Below are positions 1 to 9,216 of a stretch of 64,000 nt of DNA, in pieces. The DNA is taken from the NCBI GenBank assembly GCA_907163345.1, contig CAJQUN010000411.1, forward strand, positions 248,001 through 312,000. Reading direction: 5' to 3'. The stretch's first letter is position 1, and each line of letters opens with the position of its first letter. A program made the position numbers and the translations under genes. The notes below the pieces were generated by a model. It saw nothing but the letters and a program-made list of their open reading frames with translations, ran no database searches and was not told the origin of the DNA. The stretch is from Haberlea rhodopensis. Lineage: Eukaryota; Streptophyta; Magnoliopsida; Lamiales; Gesneriaceae.

Positions 1-1
1 G

Positions 2-787
2 TTCAATGATATGGCGGACTTCGATCATCACTGGCATTGTGATCCTTCACTACAAGGTTGGAGTCACCAATACCCCCCGGAGCCTCACTACCCTATTGAT
101 ACGCCACAACCATTTGAACATCGCGAAGAGAGGAGAGATAGTTCTGCAGATGTCACAACTCAGTTAGAGGATACCTTAGTGAGATTCATGGCATCAACTG
201 AGAATAGTTTGGAGTGCCAAACCAACTCTATGCGTCACCTGGAGCAGCAAATGGTGGTCCTCATGGAAACAATTTCAACTAGCTACCAAGAGGAAGAGAT
301 GAGGGCTACAAATCAAGAGACGACGGGTCGAGTTTGGTTATATGATGATGATCACTCAACCAACCAAGTTTGGGGGAGTGATCCTCCTAGTGTGGAAGAT
401 TCAAAGGAACTTGAGCCTCTTCAAGAGATTGAGACTAATTCAGAGATGTCATCCGAGGAGTTCCTATATGAAGATGAGTCGAGTGTGATGTTGGAGAAGG
501 AAGAGACTTTCGAAGATTCCGATTTGAGCCCAACGATGGAGACATGTTCTATGCCATATGTGGATCCATATTTTCCGTCGATTCCAACTTCACCGCACTA
601 CATCCTCCATATGAAGCCAAGTCAAGAATCATTCTCCCATGCCTACCAATTCAAGAATGTTGTTGGAGCGACGAGCTTACACTGCTACAATCTTGCCAAT
701 ATTGAGGGCATATTGAATGAAGACCCATTAGTGGTATCATACGATACTTACTATGGGCGGCAACTGCTCTTTGATGGTTGCTTCTGA
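2..787 (+). CDS. Partial ORF, gag C-terminal tail of Athila-like element
   Basis: The frame is open from the first bases, so it probably continues beyond the left edge; the ATG at 11 need not be the start. Around residues 45-90 it has a segment (QLEDTLVRFM...STEN...LEQQ) that resembles the region following the zinc knuckle in Athila/Tat gag proteins, where a similar segment precedes a conserved IGQLA motif. Here that motif is replaced by VVLMET. The remaining 170 residues are acidic and rich in Glu, Asp and Ser, with no zinc knuckle, protease or polymerase motif. I do not recognise a function for this acidic part. It ends 30 bases before a conserved hairpin that follows the coding region in this clade. 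It is probably a structural-protein tail or an element-specific extra ORF. Confidence 0.6.
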   Translation, partial: FNDMADFDHHWHCDPSLQGWSHQYPPEPHYPIDTPQPFEHREERRDSSADVTTQLEDTLVRFMASTENSLECQTNSMRHLEQQMVVLMETISTSYQEEEMRATNQETTGRVWLYDDDHSTNQVWGSDPPSVEDSKELEPLQEIETNSEMSSEEFLYEDESSVMLEKEETFEDSDLSPTMETCSMPYVDPYFPSIPTSPHYILHMKPSQESFSHAYQFKNVVGATSLHCYNLANIEGILNEDPLVVSYDTYYGRQLLFDGCF

Positions 788-818
788 TGGTCAAGCCGAC
801 GACTAAAAATCAGCGCTT

Positions 819-836
819 CTTGGGAGGCAACCCAAG
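819..836 (+). other. Post-ORF hairpin CTTGGG-AGGCAA-CCCAAG
   Basis: A perfect 6-bp inverted repeat with a 6-nt loop lies 30 bp after the ORF stop. From family knowledge, a GGGAGGCAACCCAA block is common just after the coding part of plant Athila/Tat elements. The gag-only element has a weaker relative (GGCGAGGCAACCTGA) near 47867. It may be an RNA structure. Confidence 0.6.
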
Positions 837-1084
837 CGTATCCTTTAGTTATTTAGTTTTATTTTACTTTTTCAGTTTTTGCATTTTAGTTTAGTTTATC
901 TCTCAAGTCGACTATTTTACCATTTGCATTCTTCTCTTGCTAGGTACTTAGTTGGTGCGATGAATCCCTACAACAGTGGAGCTTTCAAAAGCAAATCTTC
1001 CTCAACCCTCATGCAAGCGTCTTGATCAGGGGAGTTCACTTTTTCCCTTTTAATTCTTTTAAACATTGAGGCAATGTTTGATTT

Positions 1085-1097
1085 AAGTTTGGGGGAG
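1085..1097 (+). other. Internal polypurine tract
   Basis: AAGTTTGGGGGAG follows an 'acattgaggcaatg' block and lies about 1.23 kb before the same 13-mer at the LTR border. The gag-only element has the same doubled arrangement at 48449 and 49734. It is probably a second plus-strand priming site. Confidence 0.6.
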
Positions 1098-2317
1098 TAG
1101 TAGCTTGCATGTTTTACTTGTTTTAACCACATGTTGTGTGCTTAAATGACACTTGAATCGTCCGATTATTATGAGCTAAAATTTTTTTTATGAGTTCAAA
1201 CTTGAGAAAAGAATGAATTATAGTAGTGACTATTCAATGAGGATTTTGATCTCATTATGCATATGAACTTGATTTGTGATGATTATTGGACTTGTACATG
1301 AATATCCTAATTTGAGTTAGCATGTCAAGAATGAGGAATATATTGAGCACAATTAGTCATGATCTTGTGGATTGCATGCTTTGAATAGTGATAATTGTTG
1401 TGAACTTGATGATTTGTCTTGAGCATCTCAGAGTTATCCTAGAACTTATTTGATGATGACACTTTGAGGCGAAATTTTATAGTTACAAACTTGACTTGGA
1501 AATGATCTAGGCGATCTTTGAAACATTTGAGCCTTTCAAGCTTACCATGATTCATATCAATCCCTAGTGTCCCATTTGAGCTTTATTGAAAAAAGAATGG
1601 TATATGCATTGCATATAATTAGACCCCATTCGACATTCTTGGCAAACTCATTATACTTACCCTTATTTGAGCCTAAATGAAAAAGTTATCCTTACCCTAA
1701 GGGAGTATAATGAATATCATTTGACGCACTTGAATTGTTATATCTTGATGAGCTTATTGGAAGAAAAAAAAAAGATAAATGAGAAAAGAAAAAGATAGAC
1801 AAAAAGCCTTGAGAAAAAGATTGATTAAATAAGACCCAAAGTGGCCAAGGCTATAAAAGAAAAAGAAGAGAAGCTCGATGTGTGCGAAAAATTTGAACTG
1901 TAAATGATTATACTCTCTTCTTTGCGCTTATCCTATCTTTTCTTTGAAGCTAACACCAAAGGCCTTACATTACAAGCTTAAAAAGTCCTTTTGATCCAAG
2001 TCTAGGGAGTAACTATCATTAGTGGAGAAGTTGTTTGAAAATAGGCCTATGTAATGCTTGGTGATAATCTCGACTTTGAGTTGATTAGCATGATTTGATC
2101 TTGAATATGTGCATGAAACTTGAAATTGACTAGAGCACACACACACGTTCCGATTTTGAGATTTGTTGCTTGACTTAGGAGAAAACATGTATTGTTCAAC
2201 TTTTGTATATGTGCATGAGATTTCTGAGAATAAGCAAGCCATGAAATAATTGTTTCAAATATCAAGAATGAACTCTACCTTATGATCTTAATGCTTAATC
2301 GAGGACGATTAAGTGAT

Positions 2318-2330
2318 AAGTTTGGGGGAG
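2318..2330 (+). other. 3' polypurine tract
   Basis: AAGTTTGGGGGAG ends one base before the LTR start TGATAGGG. This is the expected position of the plus-strand primer for reverse transcription. Confidence 0.85.
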
Positions 2331-2331
2331 T

Positions 2332-2726
2332 TGATAGGGTTGAATATTACGCGTTTTTAGGCTATGATATGTACATGTTTTCGTGTTGATTCTTGGAATA
2401 TCTTACAGTTTATGGTATATATTTTTCTATTTCAGGAATCAATGTTGAAATGTAGGGAAAGGTGAGAAATCAAGCTAAAATGATGAAATACTGAATAAAG
2501 TTGAAGAAAAGAGGAAAAAACCATAATCCAAGACACATGTTGCTCCTTTCTCCTCAAATTACTATATGTTCAAGACATGTTTTGGAAATGTGGTCTATAT
2601 ATAAGTTGTATAACTTTCTCTTATCTTCGCGTGGACAGCTGATTCATCAAATTTGGAGTTCGTATGAGAAAGTTACGGCCAAAATACGAAACTCGCCAGA
2701 AGCTGAAAAAGGCGAAGAAACTTACT
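2332..2726 (+). repeat. Athila-like 3' LTR, truncated
   Basis: It begins TGATAGGG and matches, in inverted orientation, the first 395 bp of the LTR at 2789-4479. The match stops at about 2726. What follows is the inverted leader of the minus-strand element, so only the first quarter of this LTR remains. Confidence 0.85.
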
Positions 2727-2739
2727 TACAATCAAAGCT

Positions 2740-2764
2740 TCTCGTATGATATTACTAAAGTTAG
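2740..2764 (-). other. Leader remnant of minus-strand Athila-like element
   Basis: Read on the minus strand, this stretch matches the leader just after the PBS of the gag-only element (46261-46285), including the ATATCATACGAGA block. The rest of that element is missing at the junction near 2727-2740. Confidence 0.7.
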
Positions 2765-2782
2765 TCCCCGGCAACGGCTCCA
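2765..2782 (-). other. Primer-binding site, tRNA-Asp type
   Basis: On the minus strand this reads TGGAGCCGTTGCCGGGGA. It has one mismatch to the complement of the plant tRNA-Asp 3' end. It sits 6 nt from the LTR end, as in the gag-only element at 46242. Confidence 0.85.
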
Positions 2783-2788
2783 AAAACT

Positions 2789-4479
2789 TGATCGCTTTTA
2801 TTTTAAACAATTATTTCCAATCTAGCGATTTTAGACCGCAAGTGCACGGTGTCAAGTTTTAGTATAGATAGGAAGAATACGGATTGTCGAACCCACAAGG
2901 ACTAACAAGTAAGTACCAAATAAGATGTCTTTTAACTATATTTAACCTACGATAATAAATTGATAATTAAACTAAACTAAATTAAACTACTCTAATCCAA
3001 CCAAGTCAATAAAAGTAAACGAGAAAAATCCACAAGATAAGATTATCGAGACTTTGGCTCACCAATGTAATTCCCTACAATTCTCGATTGAATATTCAAA
3101 TATTTCTAAGGTGACGAGTTCTCCCAATTTATCTAATACACTCTCTCGAGCTATATTAAACCTAACACCAAATTGCAGTAAGTAACTCTTTAACAATTCA
3201 ATGTTGCATAAGATCCATGAAAACTCCTAGCTTTCAATTATAAAAATCTATGGCTATCACGCATGTATTTGACGTCATCTCTCGATCTCGGTCTTAAATC
3301 CATGGTATGAATTATTAATTCCGTATCATAAAATCATCTCTCGATCTCAATTATGATACTAACATCATTCAAAGGTGATCAATCCTCTAAAAGCATGAAG
3401 AACATAAAACATACGCAAAGAACTATAAGAATTCAATCATTAAATCATCAAATCGAAGGTTCATAACAAAGGTTCGCCTAGCCTCGATAAATAAAATTAG
3501 TTCCTCATAATAAATCAAAAACAACAAAACTAAGAATTTAAAGACAAAGAAAAACTCCCAGCGTCGACTCCGGTTGTAGATCTTCGCTCCTTCTCTTGCT
3601 TCCTTCTCGATCGTCTCTTTTTATCGCCTTGTTGGGTTGTTCCAATTCCTAGGATGAATAGGTGAAGATGGATGAAAGTTGAATGGTAGAAGGATGGAGA
3701 GGTGAAGAAAGGATGGACGTGAGAATGATGAGTGGAAGAATGATGGAGGTATATGGCTGGATGGGGTGAAGGAAAGAGATGTGTCAAGAGGCGTATGGTG
3801 AAGGTGGCGTGAGGTTTTTGATGGTGAATGGGTGTGTGGAGGCTATTCCCTAGGTTTAAAATCTGATTTGGGTTGTAAATCTCGTCCATATGTATAGGGG
3901 AAAGAATTATGGACTTCCATTTTGCATCCAAACTCTACAAGGAAGTTTTTTTTTCTCAAAACTGCTCGTCCCGATCGATCCGAAAAAGTGGCCGATCGAT
4001 CAAGCCTTCCAGTAAGAATTTCGCTCAGTTTTCAGCCTTTCTCGATCGATCGGAAATGGCATTTCCGATCGATCGCCCTTCACAGTAAGTTTCTTCGCCT
4101 TTTTCAGCTTCTGGCAAGTTTCGTATTTTGGCCGTAACGTTCTCATACAAACTCCAAATTTGATGAATCAGTTGTCCACGCGAAGATAAGAGAAAGTTCT
4201 ACAACCTTTGTATGGACCACATTTCCAAAACATGGCTCGAACATATAGTAATTGGAGGAGAAAGGAGCAACATGTGTCTTGGATTCTGGTTTTTTTCCTC
4301 TTTTCTTCAACTTTATTCAATTTTTCATCATTTTAGCTTGATTTCTTCCCCTTTTATGAATTTCAACATTGATTCCTGAAATAGAGAAATATATATCATA
4401 AACCATAAAATAATCCAAGAATCAACATGAAAACATATACATATCATAGCCTAAAAACGCCTAATATTCAACCCTATCA
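2789..4479 (-). repeat. Athila-like LTR, minus strand, complete
   Basis: On the minus strand it runs from TGATAGGG (4479) to ...GATCA (2789), 1691 bp, with TG/CA ends. It is followed by a PBS, so it is a 5' LTR. It contains a four-palindrome CGATCGATCG array at 3972-4075, about 400-510 bp from the LTR start. The flank AACAC at 4480-4484 is the expected TSD copy; the other copy is not preserved. Confidence 0.9.
3972..4075. repeat. CGATCGATCG hairpin array 1
   Basis: Palindromes start at 3972, 3993, 4043 and 4066 and form two pairs 71 bp apart. The second pair is a perfect hairpin: left arm 4043-4057 (CGATCGATCGGAAAT), loop GGC, right arm 4061-4075, 15 bp. The first pair is slightly decayed. 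Confidence 0.9.
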
Positions 4480-5832
4480 AACACCTACTGGATGAAGTCC
4501 TACCGGGTGATAAAGACCAACTGGATGAAGACTCCTACCGATGTTAAAGTCCTACCGGATGAAGACTCCTACCGGATGTTAAACACCTACTGGATGAAGT
4601 CTTACCGGGTGATAAAGACCAACTGGATGAAGACTCCTACCGGATGTTAAAGTCCTACCGGATATTGAAGTCTTACCGGGTGACAAAGATCAACCGAATG
4701 AACACCTACCAGGTGAAGACACCAACCAACTGGACAAGACATCAACTGGATGGCTACCAACTGGATAGACACCAACTGGACAAGACATCAACTGGATGAC
4801 TACCAACTGGATAGACATCAACTGGACAAGACATCAACTGGATGACCACCAACTGGACAGACATCTACTGGACAACCATCAACCGTACAAACATAAACTT
4901 GATGGACATCTACTGGACAACTATCAACCGGATAGTCTCTCACTGAACAAAGACATCAACTGGTCATAAGAGGATGAACGACCAGTTGAACAAAGAAAAC
5001 CAGCAGAAGTCTAAACTTCCAGTAAGAGCACTAAGCAACGAGACAAAATAAGTACAACATTCTCTGACAAAGGTACAACAGAGCGGCGCACCCTGCTATA
5101 TCTCCGCCACCATTACCGTCAGAGTGAAAAGAGCCGTTGCTTAACAAAATAGGAAAGAAGACATATGAATTTGGAAAGCTAATCTCTTCCATATACAGAA
5201 AAGCTACCGTTGGACAACCAAACCTATAAATACGTCCAAGCAGAGAATGAAGAGCGGCTGAGCGATTTTCAACAAAGAGATATACTTCAAAGCAAACAAG
5301 AAAATCATATTACTGATATTCCAAACGTTCAGCAAAGAGCAGACAAGCAGTGAAACTGAATCTGTGATAGATTATTTCCAATTGATGTCTGCTGCTCAAA
5401 AACACTCGAAGCTAGAAAGTTTATTTTGTAAAGAGAGTTATAGAATCTCTTGTAATCAAAAGTTAAGAAGATTGTGATTGCTTGGAGTTTAGGCCAAGTG
5501 TGTTAGTGCCTAAGAAGGTTGTATACTGTAAAGTGTAAACCAAGTCTTCTAGTGAATCCTTCCTGCAAAGGAAGAAGGGGAGACGTAGAAGCGTTGTGCT
5601 TCGAACTTCCAGAAACAACTCTTGTGTTATTTGTTCATTGCTTTATTACCTCAGTTTTATTCCTCACAAGTTCAGTAGACATATTCCGCACTATAACAAG
5701 TGTCTGCTGACTTGCCTGATATTGAGAAGCAACTGTAATACTTAACAGTTTACAGTTAACCAGAAAAAGAAATCGAAATTGAATCTAGTGTTTATTCAAC
5801 CCCCCCTTCTAAACACTACCCCGATCCTAACA
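4480..5832 (+). repeat. Copia A 5' LTR, 5'-truncated
   Basis: It ends GATCCTAACA at 5832, two bases before the PBS. Its last 350 bp match the copia B LTRs. The first 500 bp (4480-4980) are a degenerate direct-repeat field built from short units such as CTACCGGATG and CAACTGGAT. A unit of about 100 bp is duplicated (4480-4578 and 4579-4668). No TG start is present, so the 5' end is lost. Confidence 0.85.
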
Positions 5833-5834
5833 AG

Positions 5835-5846
5835 TCGTATCAGAGC
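5835..5846 (+). other. Copia A primer-binding site
   Basis: TCGTATCAGAGC is a near match to TGGTATCAGAGC, the initiator-Met tRNA site used by most copia elements. It lies two bases after the LTR end. Confidence 0.85.
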
Positions 5847-5890
5847 TCAGGTCTTCTCAATCTTGAGAAATTACCAATTGCCAAAAACTG

Positions 5891-7855
5891 ATGGCCTCAT
5901 TCAGCAAGATTCCAATGTTCAAGAAAGACGAATATGATGACTGGAGAATCCGTATGCAAGCACATCTAAGTGCTCAAGATGATGATATGTGGTATGTAAT
6001 CACTGAAGGACCTATGAAGATCATGAAAATCAATACAGCTGCTTCTATCACAAGTGGTGATCCACAAATGGTAGAAAAGGAAAGCTCTCAATGGTCAAAC
6101 GAAGAAAAGAAAAAAGCAAATCTGGACAACGTTACTAAGGACATTCTGTTCAAAACTTTGGACAAAAATATGTTCAACAAAATAAAAATGTGCTCAACAG
6201 CCAAAGAAATCTGGGAGAAGATTGCCCAACTCTGTGAAGGAAATGATCAAACCAAAGAAAACAAGCTTACTGTGGCTTTACAGAAGTTTGAGCATATCAA
6301 GATGATGAATGGAGAAACTCTCAACGAGTATGATGAAAGAGTGACTGGAATAATTAATGAACTCAGCAGTCTGGGTAAGGAGTTACCCAATAGAGAAGTC
6401 ACTCTCAAAGTAATGAGAGGTCTCCCAAGAGAATGGGATGTCAAGACCATTGCTATGAGGGAATCGAAGGACATCAACAAGATAGATCTACATGATCTGT
6501 TTGCTGATTTAAAAGCCTATGAATTCGAATTAGGCATTCGGGTTGAAGATGAACCAAATACCAGTCAACCAACCAAAGCTCTCACTGCATCAGAGTCTCA
6601 GCCTACTTCTACAGAGATGACTCCAGAAAAGATGTGTAATGATGCTATGGCAATGTTCGTAAAGAAATTTGGGAAATTCATGAAGAAGAACCAGAGATCT
6701 TATCAATCATATCCTCGAAGGCAGAGTTCCAAAGGAAATTCAGAAGAAGAAGAGCGAGTATGCTTCAACTGCCTCAAACCAGGGCACTTCATTGCGGACT
6801 GTCCAAAACCTAAAAAGGATGATCACAAAAGAGGATCCAAGGATCACAGAAAATCCAAGGAAACTAGAAGATCATCCAAAAGGGACAGAGATCAAAAGGT
6901 TTTGATGGCAGAAGAAAGCAAGAGCAAGTGGGCTGATTCTGAATCAGAATCAGAGGAATCAACCAGCTCGTCCAGCGAAAGTGAAGACGAGGAAGTCCAC
7001 TGCTTAATGGCAAATGATGAAATTGAGGTACACGAGTCTAACCTATCTGAATTCACACATAGTGAACTTACCAATGCATTGCAGGACATGATCAATGAGT
7101 ATCGGACGCTATATGAATCCTTTGAAAGCTATAAGACTGAGCACTCAACCCCAACTGAAACGCATAAAAACAAACTTGATTGTGAACAATCGAGGGAGTT
7201 AAACTGCTTAAGGGAAACAACTAGTCTCCTAGTGAAAGAAAGAGATGAAGCCAAGTGTGCCTACCAGAAACTTAGCAAACTGGTTAGCATTTGGAATGCG
7301 TCCACTACCAGAAAGGATGAAATGCTTGAATCTATAAGGCTTGCTGGTGATTTAACCGGCATAGGCTATAATAGTAATGAAAGCAGTTCATCAGGTAATG
7401 AACCTCAACTGTGTATAACAAAAAACAAGGTTCAATCAATGAACTTTGTAAGATCTAGCACAGTATATGACCCTTATGAACTGGTTAAAGAACCTGTTAA
7501 AGCAACACTCATCAAGGAACAGGCACAACACAGGGGTATCGGTTATGTAGAACCACTCAAAGAGGCTAAATCGAGGCAAAAGTTCAGAAATGAACTTAAA
7601 CCCACTGGTCGAGCAGCTAGAGAGGTTAAACCCAACTGGTACTACAACTGTAAGCCTGTCCAGAAGAGATATATGCTCAATAACAGGAACTACAAACCAA
7701 AAGCACATGCATACACATATTATCACTCTCCACAGTCAAGATCATCACCATCATTTATGAATGCACACACGTTTCAGAACACACACCGACCTAAGTCACT
7801 CAGGGTCATACAAGTGTGGGTTCCGAAAGGACTAATCCTACCCGGACCCAAGTAG
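5891..7855 (+). CDS. gag: Copia A Gag polyprotein, intact
   Basis: This 654-residue ORF starts 58 bp after the LTR. Residues 1-215 form a UBN2-type copia Gag (MASFSKIPMFKKDEYDDW start; ALQKFEHIKM, NEYDERV, MRGLPREWD). A CCHC zinc knuckle, CFNCLKPGHFIADC, lies at about residues 292-305, followed by a Lys/Arg-rich stretch. After that comes an acidic Ser/Glu block (about 350-375) and a long hydrophilic tail of nearly 300 residues. Such a long tail is typical of SIRE/Maximus elements. Gag packages the element RNA into cytoplasmic particles. It ends at TAG 7853, and the pol segment resumes in the same frame after a further stop. There is no internal stop, which is unusual in this window. Confidence 0.93.
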   Translation: MASFSKIPMFKKDEYDDWRIRMQAHLSAQDDDMWYVITEGPMKIMKINTAASITSGDPQMVEKESSQWSNEEKKKANLDNVTKDILFKTLDKNMFNKIKMCSTAKEIWEKIAQLCEGNDQTKENKLTVALQKFEHIKMMNGETLNEYDERVTGIINELSSLGKELPNREVTLKVMRGLPREWDVKTIAMRESKDINKIDLHDLFADLKAYEFELGIRVEDEPNTSQPTKALTASESQPTSTEMTPEKMCNDAMAMFVKKFGKFMKKNQRSYQSYPRRQSSKGNSEEEERVCFNCLKPGHFIADCPKPKKDDHKRGSKDHRKSKETRRSSKRDRDQKVLMAEESKSKWADSESESEESTSSSSESEDEEVHCLMANDEIEVHESNLSEFTHSELTNALQDMINEYRTLYESFESYKTEHSTPTETHKNKLDCEQSRELNCLRETTSLLVKERDEAKCAYQKLSKLVSIWNASTTRKDEMLESIRLAGDLTGIGYNSNESSSSGNEPQLCITKNKVQSMNFVRSSTVYDPYELVKEPVKATLIKEQAQHRGIGYVEPLKEAKSRQKFRNELKPTGRAAREVKPNWYYNCKPVQKRYMLNNRNYKPKAHAYTYYHSPQSRSSPSFMNAHTFQNTHRPKSLRVIQVWVPKGLILPGPK

Positions 7856-8263
7856 GATTGGGTACCAATCATTATATCGCTTTAATTGCAGGAAACTAGA
7901 ATGCATCAAGTTCGGAGCTCAGAATGGTTCCTGGACAGCGGATGCTCTAGACATATGACAGGAAATGCAAGCTTAGTGTCTGAACTGGTGGACTCCACCG
8001 GACCCAGAATAACTTTTGGAGATAACGCGAAAGGTAGAACCGTGGGTAAGGGTAAGATTATCTACGGTAACATAGTCATTAAAGATATTCTTTTAGCATA
8101 AGTCAACTGTGTGACAATGGCCATTCCGTTGAATTCAATCAGCACTCATGCACAATCAAATCTACTGATGACAGTATATTACTTGTAGGAAGAAGGCATG
8201 ATAACACATATAAAATTGATTGGAATCTTAATCAGCCTACCTCCTCCACTTGCTTTGCTGCCA
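7856..8263 (+). pseudogene. pol: Copia A pol start: protease and pre-integrase fragment
   Basis: The segment is in frame with gag but separated by TAG (7853) and TAA (7880s). From 7886 it reads WFLDSGCSRHMTGN, the conserved copia motif containing the aspartic protease DSG. It then reads ITFGDNAKG and GKIIYGNIVIKDI, typical of the downstream region. A stop at 8099 and frame changes follow. Remnants of the pre-integrase domain (NTYKIDWNLNQPT) are readable near 8210. Homology to copia B stops at 8263, the junction with element G. Confidence 0.85.
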
Positions 8264-9216
8264 TTGAGTATGCATGTAGTGTCTGTGCTTAGGCAGGTAT
8301 ACCGGTGAGTATACGGATGCCAGTTATCGATTTCTTTTGTCAAGCATAGAGTTATGCTGTGTTTGGGTGGTTAAATCTCTGATGAGAGATATAGAACACC
8401 TTGAGATTGGGAATCTCCATGGCACGATAAATTATGAGGAATAATCGTGAAGTTAGTTGACTCCCTTTGAAGAAGGATTATCTCGTGTGGGTTGAGGTAT
8501 TTCCTTATTGGTGTTTTCCTCTGAGTTATGCAATAGCCTTCCCAAGTTTGGATTGTTAAATCCTAGGATTATCAAGGGATGGCAGGAATTTGGATTGGTT
8601 GGGTGTCGCTGTTGACACGAGTGATGAGGATGCAGAGGGTCTATTGCATGTCCTTTCAGAAATTGCGACTCTGTGGAGTCTCGAATGTTTATTTTGATCA
8701 GGATGTGATTCTTGGAACATCCGGAAGTGGACATCTTGTGAGATGTATTTTTGTGTGAATTTGCGGCCGTGAGTTGCCCAAATTGAGTTGCAATGATGCG
8801 ACTGCTCCTTTGATGGAGGAGGTTTGAAAAGTGGAAACCAGGGTTGGTATGTGTACACCGTGGTATACTAGAGTTTCCCTTGTAACGATGTATGTTAGAT
8901 ATCGTGAGTCATGGTAGAGACGTCATTGAATGATATCTACGATAGAATCGGGAGCGATTCGAATCCTTGCAGTTTCAGTTAACTAACTGCTTTTGGATTG
9001 TTAGCATTATGTTGTGCCGACGCTCTTTCGTTTTTGGTGGACTGGAAGGTTTATTTCATTCCAGAGTTTGGTGCGAGGTAGGTACCCTCGCGTTTATTAA
9101 TACGATTCTGATATGGTCAAGAATCGAGGTTATGGCTTCATGTTGTTGTGTAGCCTGGGTGTTACGTGATACACCGGTACTAATTTCGAGGACGAAATTC
9201 TTTTAGTGGGGGATAT
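8264..9216 (+). repeat. Element G truncated internal 3' segment
   Basis: This is a near-identical duplicate of 15179-16133. It ends with the hairpin AATTTCG-AGGA-CGAAATT (9182-9199) and the purine tract AGTGGGGGATAT, directly followed by LTR start 9217. The left edge against copia A shows no TSD and no LTR terminus, which indicates deletion or illegitimate recombination. Confidence 0.85.

Larger units (their letters stand above)
1..2331 (+). mobile_element. Athila-like Ty3/gypsy element, 3' internal part
   Basis: This is the 3' end of an element entering from the left edge. It holds the tail ORF, a long AT-rich non-coding region and two polypurine tracts, and it runs into an LTR that starts TGATAGGG at 2332. 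The non-coding part from about 1440 to 2331 aligns by eye with 48840-49747 of the complete gag-only element further right. Shared blocks include the segments around 1465 and 1830. The two are therefore members of one clade with diverged LTRs. No protease, reverse transcriptase or integrase is visible in the part present. Confidence 0.85.
4480..8263 (+). mobile_element. Copia A, SIRE/Maximus-like, truncated at both ends
   Basis: It consists of a 5'-truncated LTR, an initiator-Met-type PBS, a full gag and the first part of pol. The left end is cut by the minus-strand Athila-like LTR. The right end stops abruptly at 8263 inside the GAG-pre-integrase region, where element G begins. It is the same family as copia B, with clear base divergence throughout gag. 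Confidence 0.9.
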
